Assembly: GCA_019155205.2 (NCBI GenBank)
Contig: JAHNZQ020003146.1
Span: 1,181,548 to 1,245,547, forward strand
Source: Gracilaria vermiculophylla
Taxonomy: Eukaryota > Rhodophyta > Florideophyceae > Gracilariales > Gracilariaceae
Length of the DNA stretch: 64,000 nt
Direction: 5' to 3'
Shown here: positions 52,501 to 61,147 of the stretch, piece by piece
How positions within the stretch are numbered: the first letter of the stretch is position 1
Layout: every line of letters starts with the position of its first letter
Program-made: the position numbers and the translations under genes
The notes under the pieces: generated by a model
Told to the model about the DNA's origin: nothing
The model's database searches: none
What the model saw: only the letters and a program-made list of their open reading frames with translations

Positions 52501-53728
52501 TCTGAAGAATAGCAACAATGAGCTTCTTCAGGTCGCCTTGTGGCATCTTTGATTTTCCCATACTAATGCCCCCAGAATGTTCCACGACCTGCTTCGGAAG
52601 AATTAAGCTCGCCATACCTTTGTACGCGAACATCATAACGTCAGATTGATTCTTAGCTGCAACAACCACAAGATGTTTTGAGAGTCGGGCTGCATCGATA
52701 GGCTTCAAGGATCGTGAGACTAGTTCCACACTTTTTAGTAATGAAATCAAAGACGATACTTGTGACGTTTCGAGTTCAGCATCACGCAATGTGGGACCAA
52801 AGAACTCATCATATCCTTTGATTTCATTCACAAAAAAAGATGTTGTCGCAGACGACGTCCTTAGACTTATGACTGCTGCTCTAGTACCGTTTAGCAATGA
52901 ACTTAACGATTCTTGAGCCTTTCGCCGTGATTTGGGATCAGAGTCAGTCGCTTGCCGTAGTAGATAAAGATAAGATCTCTGCATGGTAGGATTAGACCAC
53001 GATGATGACGCTATAACAGCCAAAACTGAGGAAAAAATCTGAGGCGTATGCCGTGCTATAAGATGATGCCCTCCGACATGATCATGTACACGCATGGTCA
53101 TCTCCAGGACCAACTCGGCTTTCGCGTTGAGCACTGCTGTGCTGCAACCAGAAACAGCCAAGCTGGCCAAATAAACCAAACTGGAAGCGAGGTTTATGTC
53201 TTCTTTCGAGTCCAAGTCCTTATGATCACCATCATCTTTTCCGTTCATGACATCTATATCATCTTTTATATTGGCAGAAGACATGAGTTGAGGCACGCTC
53301 ATATCTTTGACGGTGTTCTCAGCGTCCTTCACCTTCTTCTTCAGTTTTCTTTTTTCCTGTTTCGTCATCTTTTCTGGATGTCTTTTTCGCGGCGAGCTCG
53401 ATGGAACAGGATTTGTAGTCACAATGAGCCTTTCAAGGGCAGTTACAATCGCAGCTAAATACACTGCCGCTGCAGCCTCACCAGTAAATGTACGAGCTTC
53501 CTCAGGAATTGTTGATGCAACAGCCTCCAATGTAGCTCTTTCGCGCCGATGAGCCGGCAAGGTTGATTTCCTACGTCTCCAAACCTCAGCAAAGCATGGA
53601 GGAAGAGACGATGGCATGGGCCTTGACGGAACCTTTTTTCTATGATTGCGATAATTGGGCGTAGGGGATGGCAACGCCGACGCAAGGTCGGCGACGCCCA
53701 AAGCCGACTCGCCACCTTCTTGTACCAT
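49580..53728 (-). CDS. RRP12: Ribosomal RNA-processing protein RRP12
   Basis: A 1382-residue HEAT-repeat protein of the RRP12 family, a karyopherin-like factor for pre-40S and pre-60S maturation and export. The NUC173 domain lies in the middle (about residues 420-650), with TNAWLLPLLRENIRGATVRLFSVVCIPLATRL and ANYVSQIWGLLPAFCTQPSDLWD. These are very typical of RRP12, as is PGIVPGLVYAAARSKKQEVRLRVR in the C-terminal HEAT part. The last 200 residues are acidic and basic, with nuclear-type tracts (KRGRSEIESDGRNAKRLKG). The size matches yeast Rrp12 (1228) and human RRP12 (1297). ATG 53728; no introns. With UTP12 at 3.9 kb this is the second rRNA-processing factor in the window. Confidence 0.95.
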   Translation of the reverse strand: MVQEGGESALGVADLASALPSPTPNYRNHRKKVPSRPMPSSLPPCFAEVWRRRKSTLPAHRRERATLEAVASTIPEEARTFTGEAAAAVYLAAIVTALERLIVTTNPVPSSSPRKRHPEKMTKQEKRKLKKKVKDAENTVKDMSVPQLMSSANIKDDIDVMNGKDDGDHKDLDSKEDINLASSLVYLASLAVSGCSTAVLNAKAELVLEMTMRVHDHVGGHHLIARHTPQIFSSVLAVIASSSWSNPTMQRSYLYLLRQATDSDPKSRRKAQESLSSLLNGTRAAVISLRTSSATTSFFVNEIKGYDEFFGPTLRDAELETSQVSSLISLLKSVELVSRSLKPIDAARLSKHLVVVAAKNQSDVMMFAYKGMASLILPKQVVEHSGGISMGKSKMPQGDLKKLIVAILQNELPEELSDDLRLAYARCIQVVGSTYSSYFEHAPTSTDLFIQCVQRVFDLVSTSIHPKCNRFLCGSLKSLVLQRWFTTRSDVLSVLEGFLDDTFKTIWTEVLPVLKAYLEINMTSGSPAMSKAIQKLLRSLLKKRQDAYNKGDRKGIDILQSVICAIARGGGASHILEQCKLEYNEKEHVTNAWLLPLLRENIRGATVRLFSVVCIPLATRLQEALAIVRKQKRVVEAKNIANYVSQIWGLLPAFCTQPSDLWDDGSMNTLFQAIYHCLTDDDGLTMYPIGVGGLRQLSISVESFSLEEEKAESTRASFASRLKKLYPAISDVNEKIPDERRGMLMEAVTTACRATRSPFVVLNLLRKSVRRLLELRVNMSNESNNKPEEADNAQLNRRQHAAADLSISIAESRIMPFDASEVGFLEKALTPFFSNAKESALQKKAYRATTLLLSVKQDDPSSPEFASFLDTISSSGKTVASGAKAARLSLISTLVHGSLQISLGPNRDSYLQKLNDLFLSEVIMGTRDVSEKTRAASFEALVAMARIWNTSSSGADYSGLKSFFFAVMAGLGARTVPMIASTVTALGRLIYDFKGEALINNELSQIVDSMFATKSENSETTMADEEQDKSEVEPGPIAILLRHNDIEVQKAALGVVKIATKVLSEPPSRLTAALPGIVPGLVYAAARSKKQEVRLRVRVVFERILRKCGYEALHAVFPSDHMKLLSAVRKKYSRDMVKKHAAKDRRQQEKALNSQEVGQKESDGTEVIEDSDSDVERDIIDGDELLKTSKMSNATNGKSSDVIDLLDGKARNIGGEIEGTTELESHHKTRARKRSEVTKYSKDGRLILVESDNDSGLAEIGSASESSDDEDGKGSLKRSSKTTTVGKRGRSEIESDGRNAKRLKGSFGDEYKSRRGAGDVKRAGRPDPYAYVPLGIEMIGPGARPGLIGAKRNRKGSSLSKLVRKNRGRKSGGKPVGIPGKR

Positions 53729-54764
53729 GGTGTTCTAATTTTTTGCAGGTGACCCAGCGATGAGAACGAAACAGGTCGTATCAACACGCAACATTAAGGT
53801 TGCAGAGGACACGATTTCGAGTTAACGTCGACGCTCAATTTGTGCTCTGCTCCTCTTGATGGAACAAAATGAAGTTCAAGAGACAAGGGCAATGCTGCGC
53901 CGGCCCTCAGGTTATTTGAGCGATTGCGCTGCAAAACCAACAACACTTGCGGCTATGAGGAAACGGGTAGCGACCTTTTCGGTTTCTATATGAGTATCGG
54001 ATTGGAAATGCTAGCCAGAAGAGCGAGGTTGAGCGACGAAAATGGGCTAATTATTGTGACTGGACGCGGAACGTGATCCTCAACGCCGACGGTGGACCAC
54101 AATTTCTATCGACTGCAAATAATTCTTTTTGGACGATTACGGCTTTCCTGCAGTGCGAGCGAGACGGGAAGCTTGTGAGCCACGCACATGTGTTCGGCCG
54201 GGACAATCGGAGCCGATGCAACGGAAGTGCTCACTGAGTTGCAGTCTGCAACTGCACGCCCTTTCCTTGACTTCCCGTCCAAAACAGAGTGATTATTTAA
54301 GATCAGACGCTTCGATCGATGACATCATCAGCACGCTGACACCTTCTTTGCAAGCATCGCGAGAGCAGTCCTTAGTTTCAACGTTCCATTTGCGAATCCG
54401 TTCCATCGTAATTAAGTATGGCAAAGGAAGATGAACAATAAAAAGAAAATGCTCTCATACCGTCTTCTGATTCAATCAACGTGATCATTACTGGCAGATA
54501 CACTACATAACAGCCGATCCTCTTTGAAGAGAAGATGCGTTTATAAAACAACCTCTTATCTTGATGAAATGTGACAGGCGCGGCAAGTTCAACACTTTTT
54601 ACACAAAAATCTGTTTTCCACGGCAATGTGCCGTCACAAAGCTCGCAAGTTAGAAGTGTAAGGGAATGATATAACTTTGCACTAAATGCGCATGGAACAT
54701 ATGCAGCATTTGGGCTATGACACCAGTCAAGCATAACTTGGTATTCTATGAAAGAACGCTTTGG
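53729..54764. other. Spacer between RRP12 and UBR7, with a small open frame
   Basis: Contains the RRP12 promoter and the 3' end of UBR7. A minus-strand frame of 118 codons with an ATG (54734-54378) lies 30 bp after the UBR7 stop. It has several Cys residues but no recognised domain and may simply be 3' untranslated sequence. Confidence 0.35.
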
Positions 54765-55883
54765 TCAGGTTTTCGTCACATGATCTGAAAGCAATTCTGC
54801 CTTCAGTTCGGACAGGTACCTCAGAAGAGAGTCACGGTTCAGATTCCCTCCATTTGTTTGAATAGCTTCCCGGAGAAAATCTGTTATCCTTCTTCGGATG
54901 CTCATGATTTCATGAACTCCAAGAGGTTCAGTTCTCTGATTCGCCTGCTTTGGCTCTATAACGAGCGCATTGGATGGAATAGATTTGTTCACCTCACGAG
55001 TCTTTCGTGGAATTCGCTCACCGTCATCAAATACTTTCGAAACCGGCGAATCCGGCTCACTGACCTCCTCCAGTTCGAGGATCTCTTTTTCGAAATCGTC
55101 ATCATCGTTTTCCTCGTCTGGCACGGCATACTCTTCACTGTCTTCGTCCTCGGAAGCAGGTGAAACGAAATCAGTTTTGTCCACTAGATACGAAACCTTG
55201 CTTGACCGGTAAAATTTCATACACTCTTGGCACCGGCATAGGTATGATCGAAACCCGGGACGCCACATATAATCTAGAGTGCCAGCCTTCGTTGAAACAC
55301 TCACGTTCTTGGGACGAACGCATTTTTCTCCTTTAGGCTTCTTCATGTACTTTTTTTTCTTCCATGCTGTCAATACTTCATAGTACTCTGCTAGCAGTGG
55401 CAATACCGTCACGCAATCTTTGCAAGTGAGCTCATACTCCATATCAAAAGGGTGCGGCCGCTTTCGAGCGGCGACATCGAGCACGAAACACTTTTCATGA
55501 AACCAGTCTTCACACATCGCACACTGTGCCATTGCAAGACGGTAGTCATATTCACTATCACAGCGACAATAGTTTCCACTAAAATTGTGGGAATAGAAGT
55601 TTTCCGTATTGAAATCCTCTTTGTTGGGAAATAGGCTACAACGATTCTTGGCACGCTTGTTTCCACAGTCACAGCGAAAGCTCCTTTTTGTGTAGAGCTC
55701 GAAGACCTCATCGGGATGATCTGCGTGGCATGTTTCCCGACATCCCCGACAAAATCCAGATTGAATACCATTCGCTTCCTTTGTGCATTTTCGGCAGGCG
55801 TAAAGATCTTGGCGAACGTACCCCAATCCATATGTACAGGGTCTCGTTAATTTTCGACTTTGACGCCGTCGCCCTTGAGTCAT
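54765..55883 (-). CDS. UBR7: UBR7-like putative E3 ubiquitin ligase (UBR box + PHD)
   Basis: A 372-residue UBR7-family protein; human UBR7 monoubiquitinates histone H2B. The UBR box (about residues 15-85) has the Cys/His series CTYGLGYVRQDLYACRKC, GFCRGCRETCHADHPDEVFEL and FRCDCGNKRAKNRC. The PHD finger follows (about 105-160): NYCRCDSEYD, QCAMCEDWFHEKCF. The conserved C-terminal RPGFRSYLCRCQECMKFY element is present, then an acidic stretch (EDEDSEEYAVPDEENDDDD). The length is close to human UBR7 (425). ATG 55883; no introns. It is transcribed in the same direction as RRP12. Confidence 0.94.
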   Translation of the reverse strand: MTQGRRRQSRKLTRPCTYGLGYVRQDLYACRKCTKEANGIQSGFCRGCRETCHADHPDEVFELYTKRSFRCDCGNKRAKNRCSLFPNKEDFNTENFYSHNFSGNYCRCDSEYDYRLAMAQCAMCEDWFHEKCFVLDVAARKRPHPFDMEYELTCKDCVTVLPLLAEYYEVLTAWKKKKYMKKPKGEKCVRPKNVSVSTKAGTLDYMWRPGFRSYLCRCQECMKFYRSSKVSYLVDKTDFVSPASEDEDSEEYAVPDEENDDDDFEKEILELEEVSEPDSPVSKVFDDGERIPRKTREVNKSIPSNALVIEPKQANQRTEPLGVHEIMSIRRRITDFLREAIQTNGGNLNRDSLLRYLSELKAELLSDHVTKT

Positions 55884-57746
55884 TCTGACAGCAACTTGTG
55901 ACTAAGTTTCAGGTTTGATCGGGCAAACTTATTCAGGAAATCTTGTTCCCGCAGACTGCTTGCTATCGGTGATGATAGTCAACTGGGTGGCTATGGAAGA
56001 CAACGCAAGAAAATTGTTGTAAAAATATTTTAGTTTCGTGGTTTCCGGCGAAATCTCCTGTATTCGTTGCACCGTCAAATTTAGGTGACTTTGAATTTCG
56101 AGAACACAGATGGTACCTTATGAACTGCAGACTATGAAGAGGATGCCCCACACCGCAGCAGACGAAACGGAAGCTCACATTTTGTCATGATTCTTGCCGG
56201 GCGACTGCAGTTCTGCCCGAAGCCATTAAATGCGATGGTTTTCTCGGAGATAATATCCTCCCATGGATGATGGAAACATATGTCCACAAACAACAATGCC
56301 GCTATATTGGCAAAAGCTGAAGTAAGATGAAAGTCTCCGGAGGACAGAGACCGAAATAATGCAAATAATGTAACTAATAAAGCAGACTTTCTCGTTTTTA
56401 CAGAGGTAACAGACATTTGTATTGACAGGAAAGCCCACAAAAGCAAGCTCATGAAAATAGGCCGGGATAAAGTTGAGTCGTAACTTGTAACAAGAACAAG
56501 CTCAGACAAATTCTCCTTTCATTCGTGGCAGCTCCCAACTTCATTTGCTGTACTCATCGAAGATCAATGGCCGTTTGTGGTAGGTGATTCGCTGATACAT
56601 TGGACGAAAAGATTGCTCAACTTCTGCTTTCTCGGAACTGAATATGAGACCCTTCAGGTTCTCCATGCATTGAACGAATATTACATTTTGCTGAAAAGGA
56701 AGAAAGGGGAGAAAGACTGACTTTCGGCACAACGGAACAGGTTTTTCGGCGCTTGATGCTGGAGCCCTTACCCAGCTCAACGGCCCTATCATCAAGATGC
56801 GAAAATCGAGGTTCAACATCCCTTCAAGGTGCAGCACAATTCAAACCTCGAACATGGCCGGGTTCGTTGACAATCGTAACCTAGGCAATCAACACAACTG
56901 GTTTCGGGTCCATTTGGTTCGCAACCGCATCGCCCATTGATATTCCCCGAGACGCATCGAAATTCCACTGGATTAAGCTTTTCCACATTCCGGTATCAAA
57001 CAAACTGTTTGAAGAACTGGACCTCGCCGATATACTTATGGATACTCCCTGGGCATCGAGCTCAGCTAACGTTCAAGGACCTCCCATTCTGCGGCGTAAC
57101 TTTGCGTGCCGCCGTGCGACTCCACCTGACGAAGCCGCCACGAAACGTGTTTCCCGCTTCTCAATACACGGAACAAAACGACACAATGCAAATTGAGGGG
57201 GCCAGCGTGTTTCATTGCTCTCGGGCCGTTCCTTGAGCATCACCAGATCGCTGAGCGAGGCAAACACAAGTAGCGCCCTGAAAATCTGTCAGCCGAGATC
57301 GTGTAGAGCCCTGGTCAACCGTTGCTCTTGAGAAAGCATGATGGGTAAGACAACCGCAGCATTTCGTAACTGTAATAGCACCAGGATTGCAAAAACGACG
57401 ATGGCGAATCCGCTAATCCATCTCAAAAGTCCATGCGGTTGACGTTCTGCATTATACGACCGGTCGGACCAGATGCATATCGCTGATAGCCATTATCGTG
57501 CGAGCCAGAAATTCATTACGGTAGCGAACGTAAAACGATAAATGATATGAATAGAACGTGGAAGTTTCTCCAGTCAAAAAGAAGCTTCGCACTGCGATTG
57601 GTAGACTTGTGTTGGGGATGAAGGTTCAAAACGCCTCCATGTGCGCTGTCGACGTCGAGATACGGGTGAAGCACTAAGCCCTAAAGCGGGTGGCCATGGC
57701 GGCAGCGGCTTGAAGGAGCACATATAGGCGGAAAGACGGATTTCAA
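55884..57746. other. Intergenic region with a partial, unresolved minus-strand gene
   Basis: Apart from the two-exon candidate at 56541-56837, a third coding-like minus-strand stretch lies at about 57270-57073, after a TTTCAG acceptor. A minus-strand frame at 56509-56132 has no good start. I could not join these into one gene. Confidence 0.3.
56541..56837 (-). CDS. 3' end of an unidentified spliced gene (partial)
   Basis: The last exon runs 56690-56541 (49 codons plus TGA) after a strong acceptor: a pyrimidine tract ending CCTTTTCAG. The preceding exon piece (from about 56837 to 56772) ends at a GTAAGG donor. The 81-nt intron is phase 0 and both exons stay in one frame. The product is mixed helix/strand in character (LDFRILMIGPLSW, then QNVIFVQCMENLKGLIFSS). 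I recognise no family and the 5' part is unresolved. The intron lacks the CTGAC motif seen in the other introns, so confidence is limited. Confidence 0.4.
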   Translation of the reverse strand: MLHLEGMLNLDFRILMIGPLSWVRAPASSAEKPVPLCRKSVFLPFLPFQQNVIFVQCMENLKGLIFSSEKAEVEQSFRPMYQRITYHKRPLIFDEYSK

Positions 57747-58189
57747 ATGGCAGACATGGGGGAAGGGGAGGAGACGCGGAAGAAAGATATCCACGGTGAA
57801 GTTGGACGGTTCCTGTGCCTGCTCACAGACCCGAACTGGCTGTGGACGCGCACGCGCCACGACGAATGGAAGGAGCGGACGACAATGTTCCGCACTGTGC
57901 ACAATGGAAGTGGCGGTGGAGCGCGGCAGTTGGCGTTGACAGTAGACGGCAGCGACTGGTTGAAGTGGCAAGCGCGATTCACAACGCCACGCGTGCTTCG
58001 CTGTACAAATTTATGGCCGATCTCAGCCGCACGAACGAAAACGCCACCAGCGTCGGCGCTAGCGCCGACGCCGTGACGCCACCATTGGACCACTTGTGCG
58101 CGCATATCTGCCACGATCTCGGGCACGCCAATGGGCGCGCGCGCCCATGTGCGCCGCTCTACCAACCGGATCTGCAGATTCTTCTCTGA
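57747..58189 (+). other. Possible coding region split between two frames
   Basis: The frame from ATG 57747 (109 codons, starting MADMGEGEETRKKDIHGEV) is protein-like up to about 57970. A second frame (to 58189) takes over with ASLYKFMADLSRTNENATS. No intron with usable sites joins them, so this could be a frameshifted gene, a sequencing error or chance. The minus strand is also open here. Confidence 0.25.
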
Positions 58190-58230
58190 TCGCCGCCCAT
58201 TGGGTTGCCGACACGCGTCCTATTCATGCC

Positions 58231-58254
58231 CCAAATATCTTGCCAGATATTTGG
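58231..58254. repeat. Perfect 9-bp inverted repeat
   Basis: CCAAATATC, six bases, then GATATTTGG. It lies about 500 bp upstream of CCT-motif protein 2, in its presumed promoter or leader, and is a candidate symmetric binding site. Confidence 0.6.
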
Positions 58255-58748
58255 TTTCAACTCCTGCAGTGCGCGCCCACCGCACGCTCCGTGCGCGCCA
58301 CGCACAGGACGGAAAGACGCAAACAGCGCTGTACGCGCCGGCGGCGCGCCGTCCCTGTGACGTGCTCGCCGGCCTTTTACGGTCACCGCCGCCACACCCC
58401 ACTATATACCTCCTCTCCGCCTGCTTGGGCACACCGCTACTTCTGCATTTTTGCATGTAACCACACACGTTCTTCGCGCCCATTCGCATTCTCTTCTCCC
58501 CTCCACACTGCCTCTCCTACCGTCGGCGCCCTTCCGAATCAGTTCTAGCAACGTCGCCGACTTCATTCCACCTTGGCTGCAACGCTTACAATTCACATCC
58601 TAAGCCCTCTTCCTGTCCCATCTCTACCTGTTCCCCTCCCTCACCAACACCTATCGGCATCCGTTCATTTTTGGATTGACTCCGCCGAACTCGCTGACGA
58701 GGCGAACGCCTCCTGCGCAATCGGGTATTAAGCCCGGGTTTAAACACG

Positions 58749-59306
58749 ATGCCGTCAGGCGCCACTGCCGCGCCGTCCATGTCTCGGATAAGCAGCGAGA
58801 CGAACTTGGCTGTCCAGCTTCTCTTAGCCGTCAGTGATACCCGCCACAGCCGGCTGCCGTCTAAATCCTCTCGACCCAATTCGAGCAGCGCAACTTCGTC
58901 CGACCTTCCTGCTGATTCAAGTGATGACTCCGAGTCATCGAACTGCGTTGTCACTCCGAATCAGTCCCCGAGTTTGCGTCAGAAGAGTGTCTCTCAACCT
59001 AACGCATCCCCGAGGGGCGTGCCACCAACTTTCGGGCGTGGTGACGCCACTTTTTTCAAGTACACTTTTGAGGAAAGACAAGAGGCGCTGAAGCGCTTCC
59101 GGGAAAAGAAGAGGCGTCGCCAATTCCAAAAAAGGGTTCGATACATGGTCAGGAAACGCCTTGCAGAGACCAGGCCAAGGTACAAGGGACGCTTTTCGAA
59201 ACCCCCACCAGGTGAGAATTACGACGATGGTACTCCAGGACCCCCAGCTAAGCCGAAATCTTCAAAGAACAGCGATGTCTCTCAAAGGAAAGACAAAGCT
59301 GCTTAA
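58749..59306 (+). CDS. CCT-motif protein 2
   Basis: A 185-residue protein with one CCT domain at about residues 112-157: ERQEALKRFREKKRRRQF, then RVRYMVRKRLAETRPRYKGRF. The N-terminal 100 residues are Ser/Asn-rich and probably disordered, and the tail is Pro/Lys/Ser-rich with basic clusters suitable for nuclear import. There is no second known domain. The CCT sequence is closer to the plant consensus than that of CCT-motif protein 1 at 41346. Its long upstream region (about 58200-58748) lacks a gene and has several short open frames that could be upstream ORFs. A regulatory role, for example in light responses, is inferred from the family. Confidence 0.88.
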   Translation: MPSGATAAPSMSRISSETNLAVQLLLAVSDTRHSRLPSKSSRPNSSSATSSDLPADSSDDSESSNCVVTPNQSPSLRQKSVSQPNASPRGVPPTFGRGDATFFKYTFEERQEALKRFREKKRRRQFQKRVRYMVRKRLAETRPRYKGRFSKPPPGENYDDGTPGPPAKPKSSKNSDVSQRKDKAA

Positions 59307-60000
59307 TATTGCAAATGATTGCTCTTGGTTTCTTTGCCCTTCTCTCTCTCGGTCAGTATTTGGTATGTAAGTGCACCTGAGCAGTGCTTGCTTAGATATA
59401 TCTTCTGTATAGCCTTTGAAATCGTCATCAGAGTTTCGCATTCGCGCCAAACTCACATGTTACAGCACACATTGCAGCTGAAATGTGTAGCTGATTCCTC
59501 GGTTTTCAGCATTGTATCCCAAACGGATGCGTGCTGAGAATGGGATTACACCCGAAATACAAATTGATTGCCCATTCTTGGAGATAACCCTGTGCCTAAA
59601 AGTCATTTCGTGATGCCACTTGACGAAATACTTCCCTCCATTTTGTCCTACTCCAGTGACCTGCCGCATCGCGTGGACAAGCAAAAAATGTCCGGAAAAG
59701 ACATGTAATCACTCGGAAGACGCTGTGGTCTCGTCAGAACCGTGTTCCTCGAGAATCAGTATGGATGGTCCTTTTTTTCCTTGTATATTAGCATTGATGT
59801 AGCTTGTCATGAATCGAAACTTGCGTTTGGGTGCCTCGCTTTGCGTTTCGTTGCAGATGTACCTTCACGAGACATGTAGTTGCAACCTAACAACATGCTG
59901 AACCGCATTGTAAAATCCGTACTTTCATCTCCACCCCTGACTGGTTTCATCTTTCGCGGACGCGTTTTTCAGGAACCCAGTGAAGAAGAACATAAACACT
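59307..60000. other. Intergenic region
   Basis: About 690 bp with only short unrecognised open stretches. A TTTTTCAG sequence near 59966-59973, just before the next ATG, might be the acceptor of an intron in the 5' leader of the coiled-coil gene. Confidence 0.35.
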
Positions 60001-61130
60001 ATGCCTCCGAGCGGCCGAACTGGGGACGCCCTCGATGACCTTGAATGCATTTTGGATTCGCTCCCCAAAGTTGTCATCGGTGATGCCGACGAAGTCGTTG
60101 CTATCAAAGATACACTTCCCCCGGCTGATTTCTGCGAAGCTCAGGAGCAAGAAACGAGGAGCAAAGGAGAAAATGATGATGAGACACAAGCTATCAAGGC
60201 CTCCATGCGAATGAAATCCAAGAAAGCCATGCGTGAAAATACTGCAAAGAACACAAGGCGCAAGAATGACTCTCGCGCTCCAAGAGCTGCTCAAAAGCGA
60301 CCTCCTAAGGATAAAAATCGAGCACAACGATGCCCTCCTACGCATTCCATTCGTAAGACAAACGTGAGAAACCAAAAGGAGAGGGTCGATGGTGCATCGA
60401 ATCGGATTCGAGGGACTTTATGCGAAAATAGTGGGGATCCCACTAGAAATTCGTCCCAGGAAAAAGACGACCAGCAATTCTTACAAAACCTCCAGCGCAT
60501 GGCCGAACAAAGGCAACAGGTAGGTTCGCAGATGTGATCCGAGTCGCGAACAGTTCAAGTTTGAACACGGTCATAATACATGTATACGATTCTGACCATG
60601 TTCACAGATTGAAAAGCGTAGGTGCGTGGCACGGAATGCCCAGATTGAAAAGAAAATGAAGGTCATCCTGGGAACAGCAGAACAAAGCATGCGAGAAATA
60701 GTTAGATCCACAGCCAGTAAAATCTCAAAAACAGCTCGAAGCGTGGTGAACATGATGCCTAAAGCTCTGGATAAAGAATTGGAAATGTTTAGGGTACGTG
60801 AAGACGCCAACGTATGCAGTAAATCTCATTAGATTTGTTCCTTTTGAGCTCTGACGTGCCATTCTCTCTGTCATCTGGAAGACAATGCTTGCGGAAGATA
60901 AGAAACTATTGAACACCAAGACAGATTCCGTCACCACCGTCTCGGGCACGCTTCAGAATGAACTTAAAGATCTTCGGATGCAACTCAAGGCGAACGAGAA
61001 CGGTTTCGACGAGAAGATTCAGAATGCTACTGCACATGCAAAGAGAAGCATTCTGAAGCGCCGAGACTTCCGCGGCTCTCTCATTAAAGTAGAGCATATA
61101 CTAAAGAAATCAGGCAAATATCAAGAATGA
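60001..61130 (+). CDS. Coiled-coil protein of unknown function, three exons
   Basis: I joined exons 60001-60519, 60608-60793 and 60882-61130, all in phase 0. Both introns are 88 nt, with donors GTAGGT and GTACGTGA, CTGAC motifs, and acceptors CACAG and GGAAG. The 317-residue product has a short acidic N-terminus (DDLECILDSLPKVV) and a strongly basic, disordered middle (about 65-150). A continuous helical region then runs from about 160 to the end, with heptad-like spacing (LQRMAEQRQQIEKRR, KALDKELEMFRTMLAED, LQNELKDLRMQLKAN). The coherent helix across both junctions supports the splicing. The layout recalls chromosome-axis or kinetochore proteins such as the SYCP3/Cor1 type, but I see no diagnostic motif. 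It is convergent with the methyltransferase, 17 bp between stops. Confidence 0.72.
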
Positions 61131-61147
61131 CGCACGTGTGTTACACT

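Noticed and set aside
57743..58165. Minus-strand 140-codon frame
   Set aside because: Non-ATG start and no motifs; it overlaps a more protein-like plus-strand frame that is itself uncertain.
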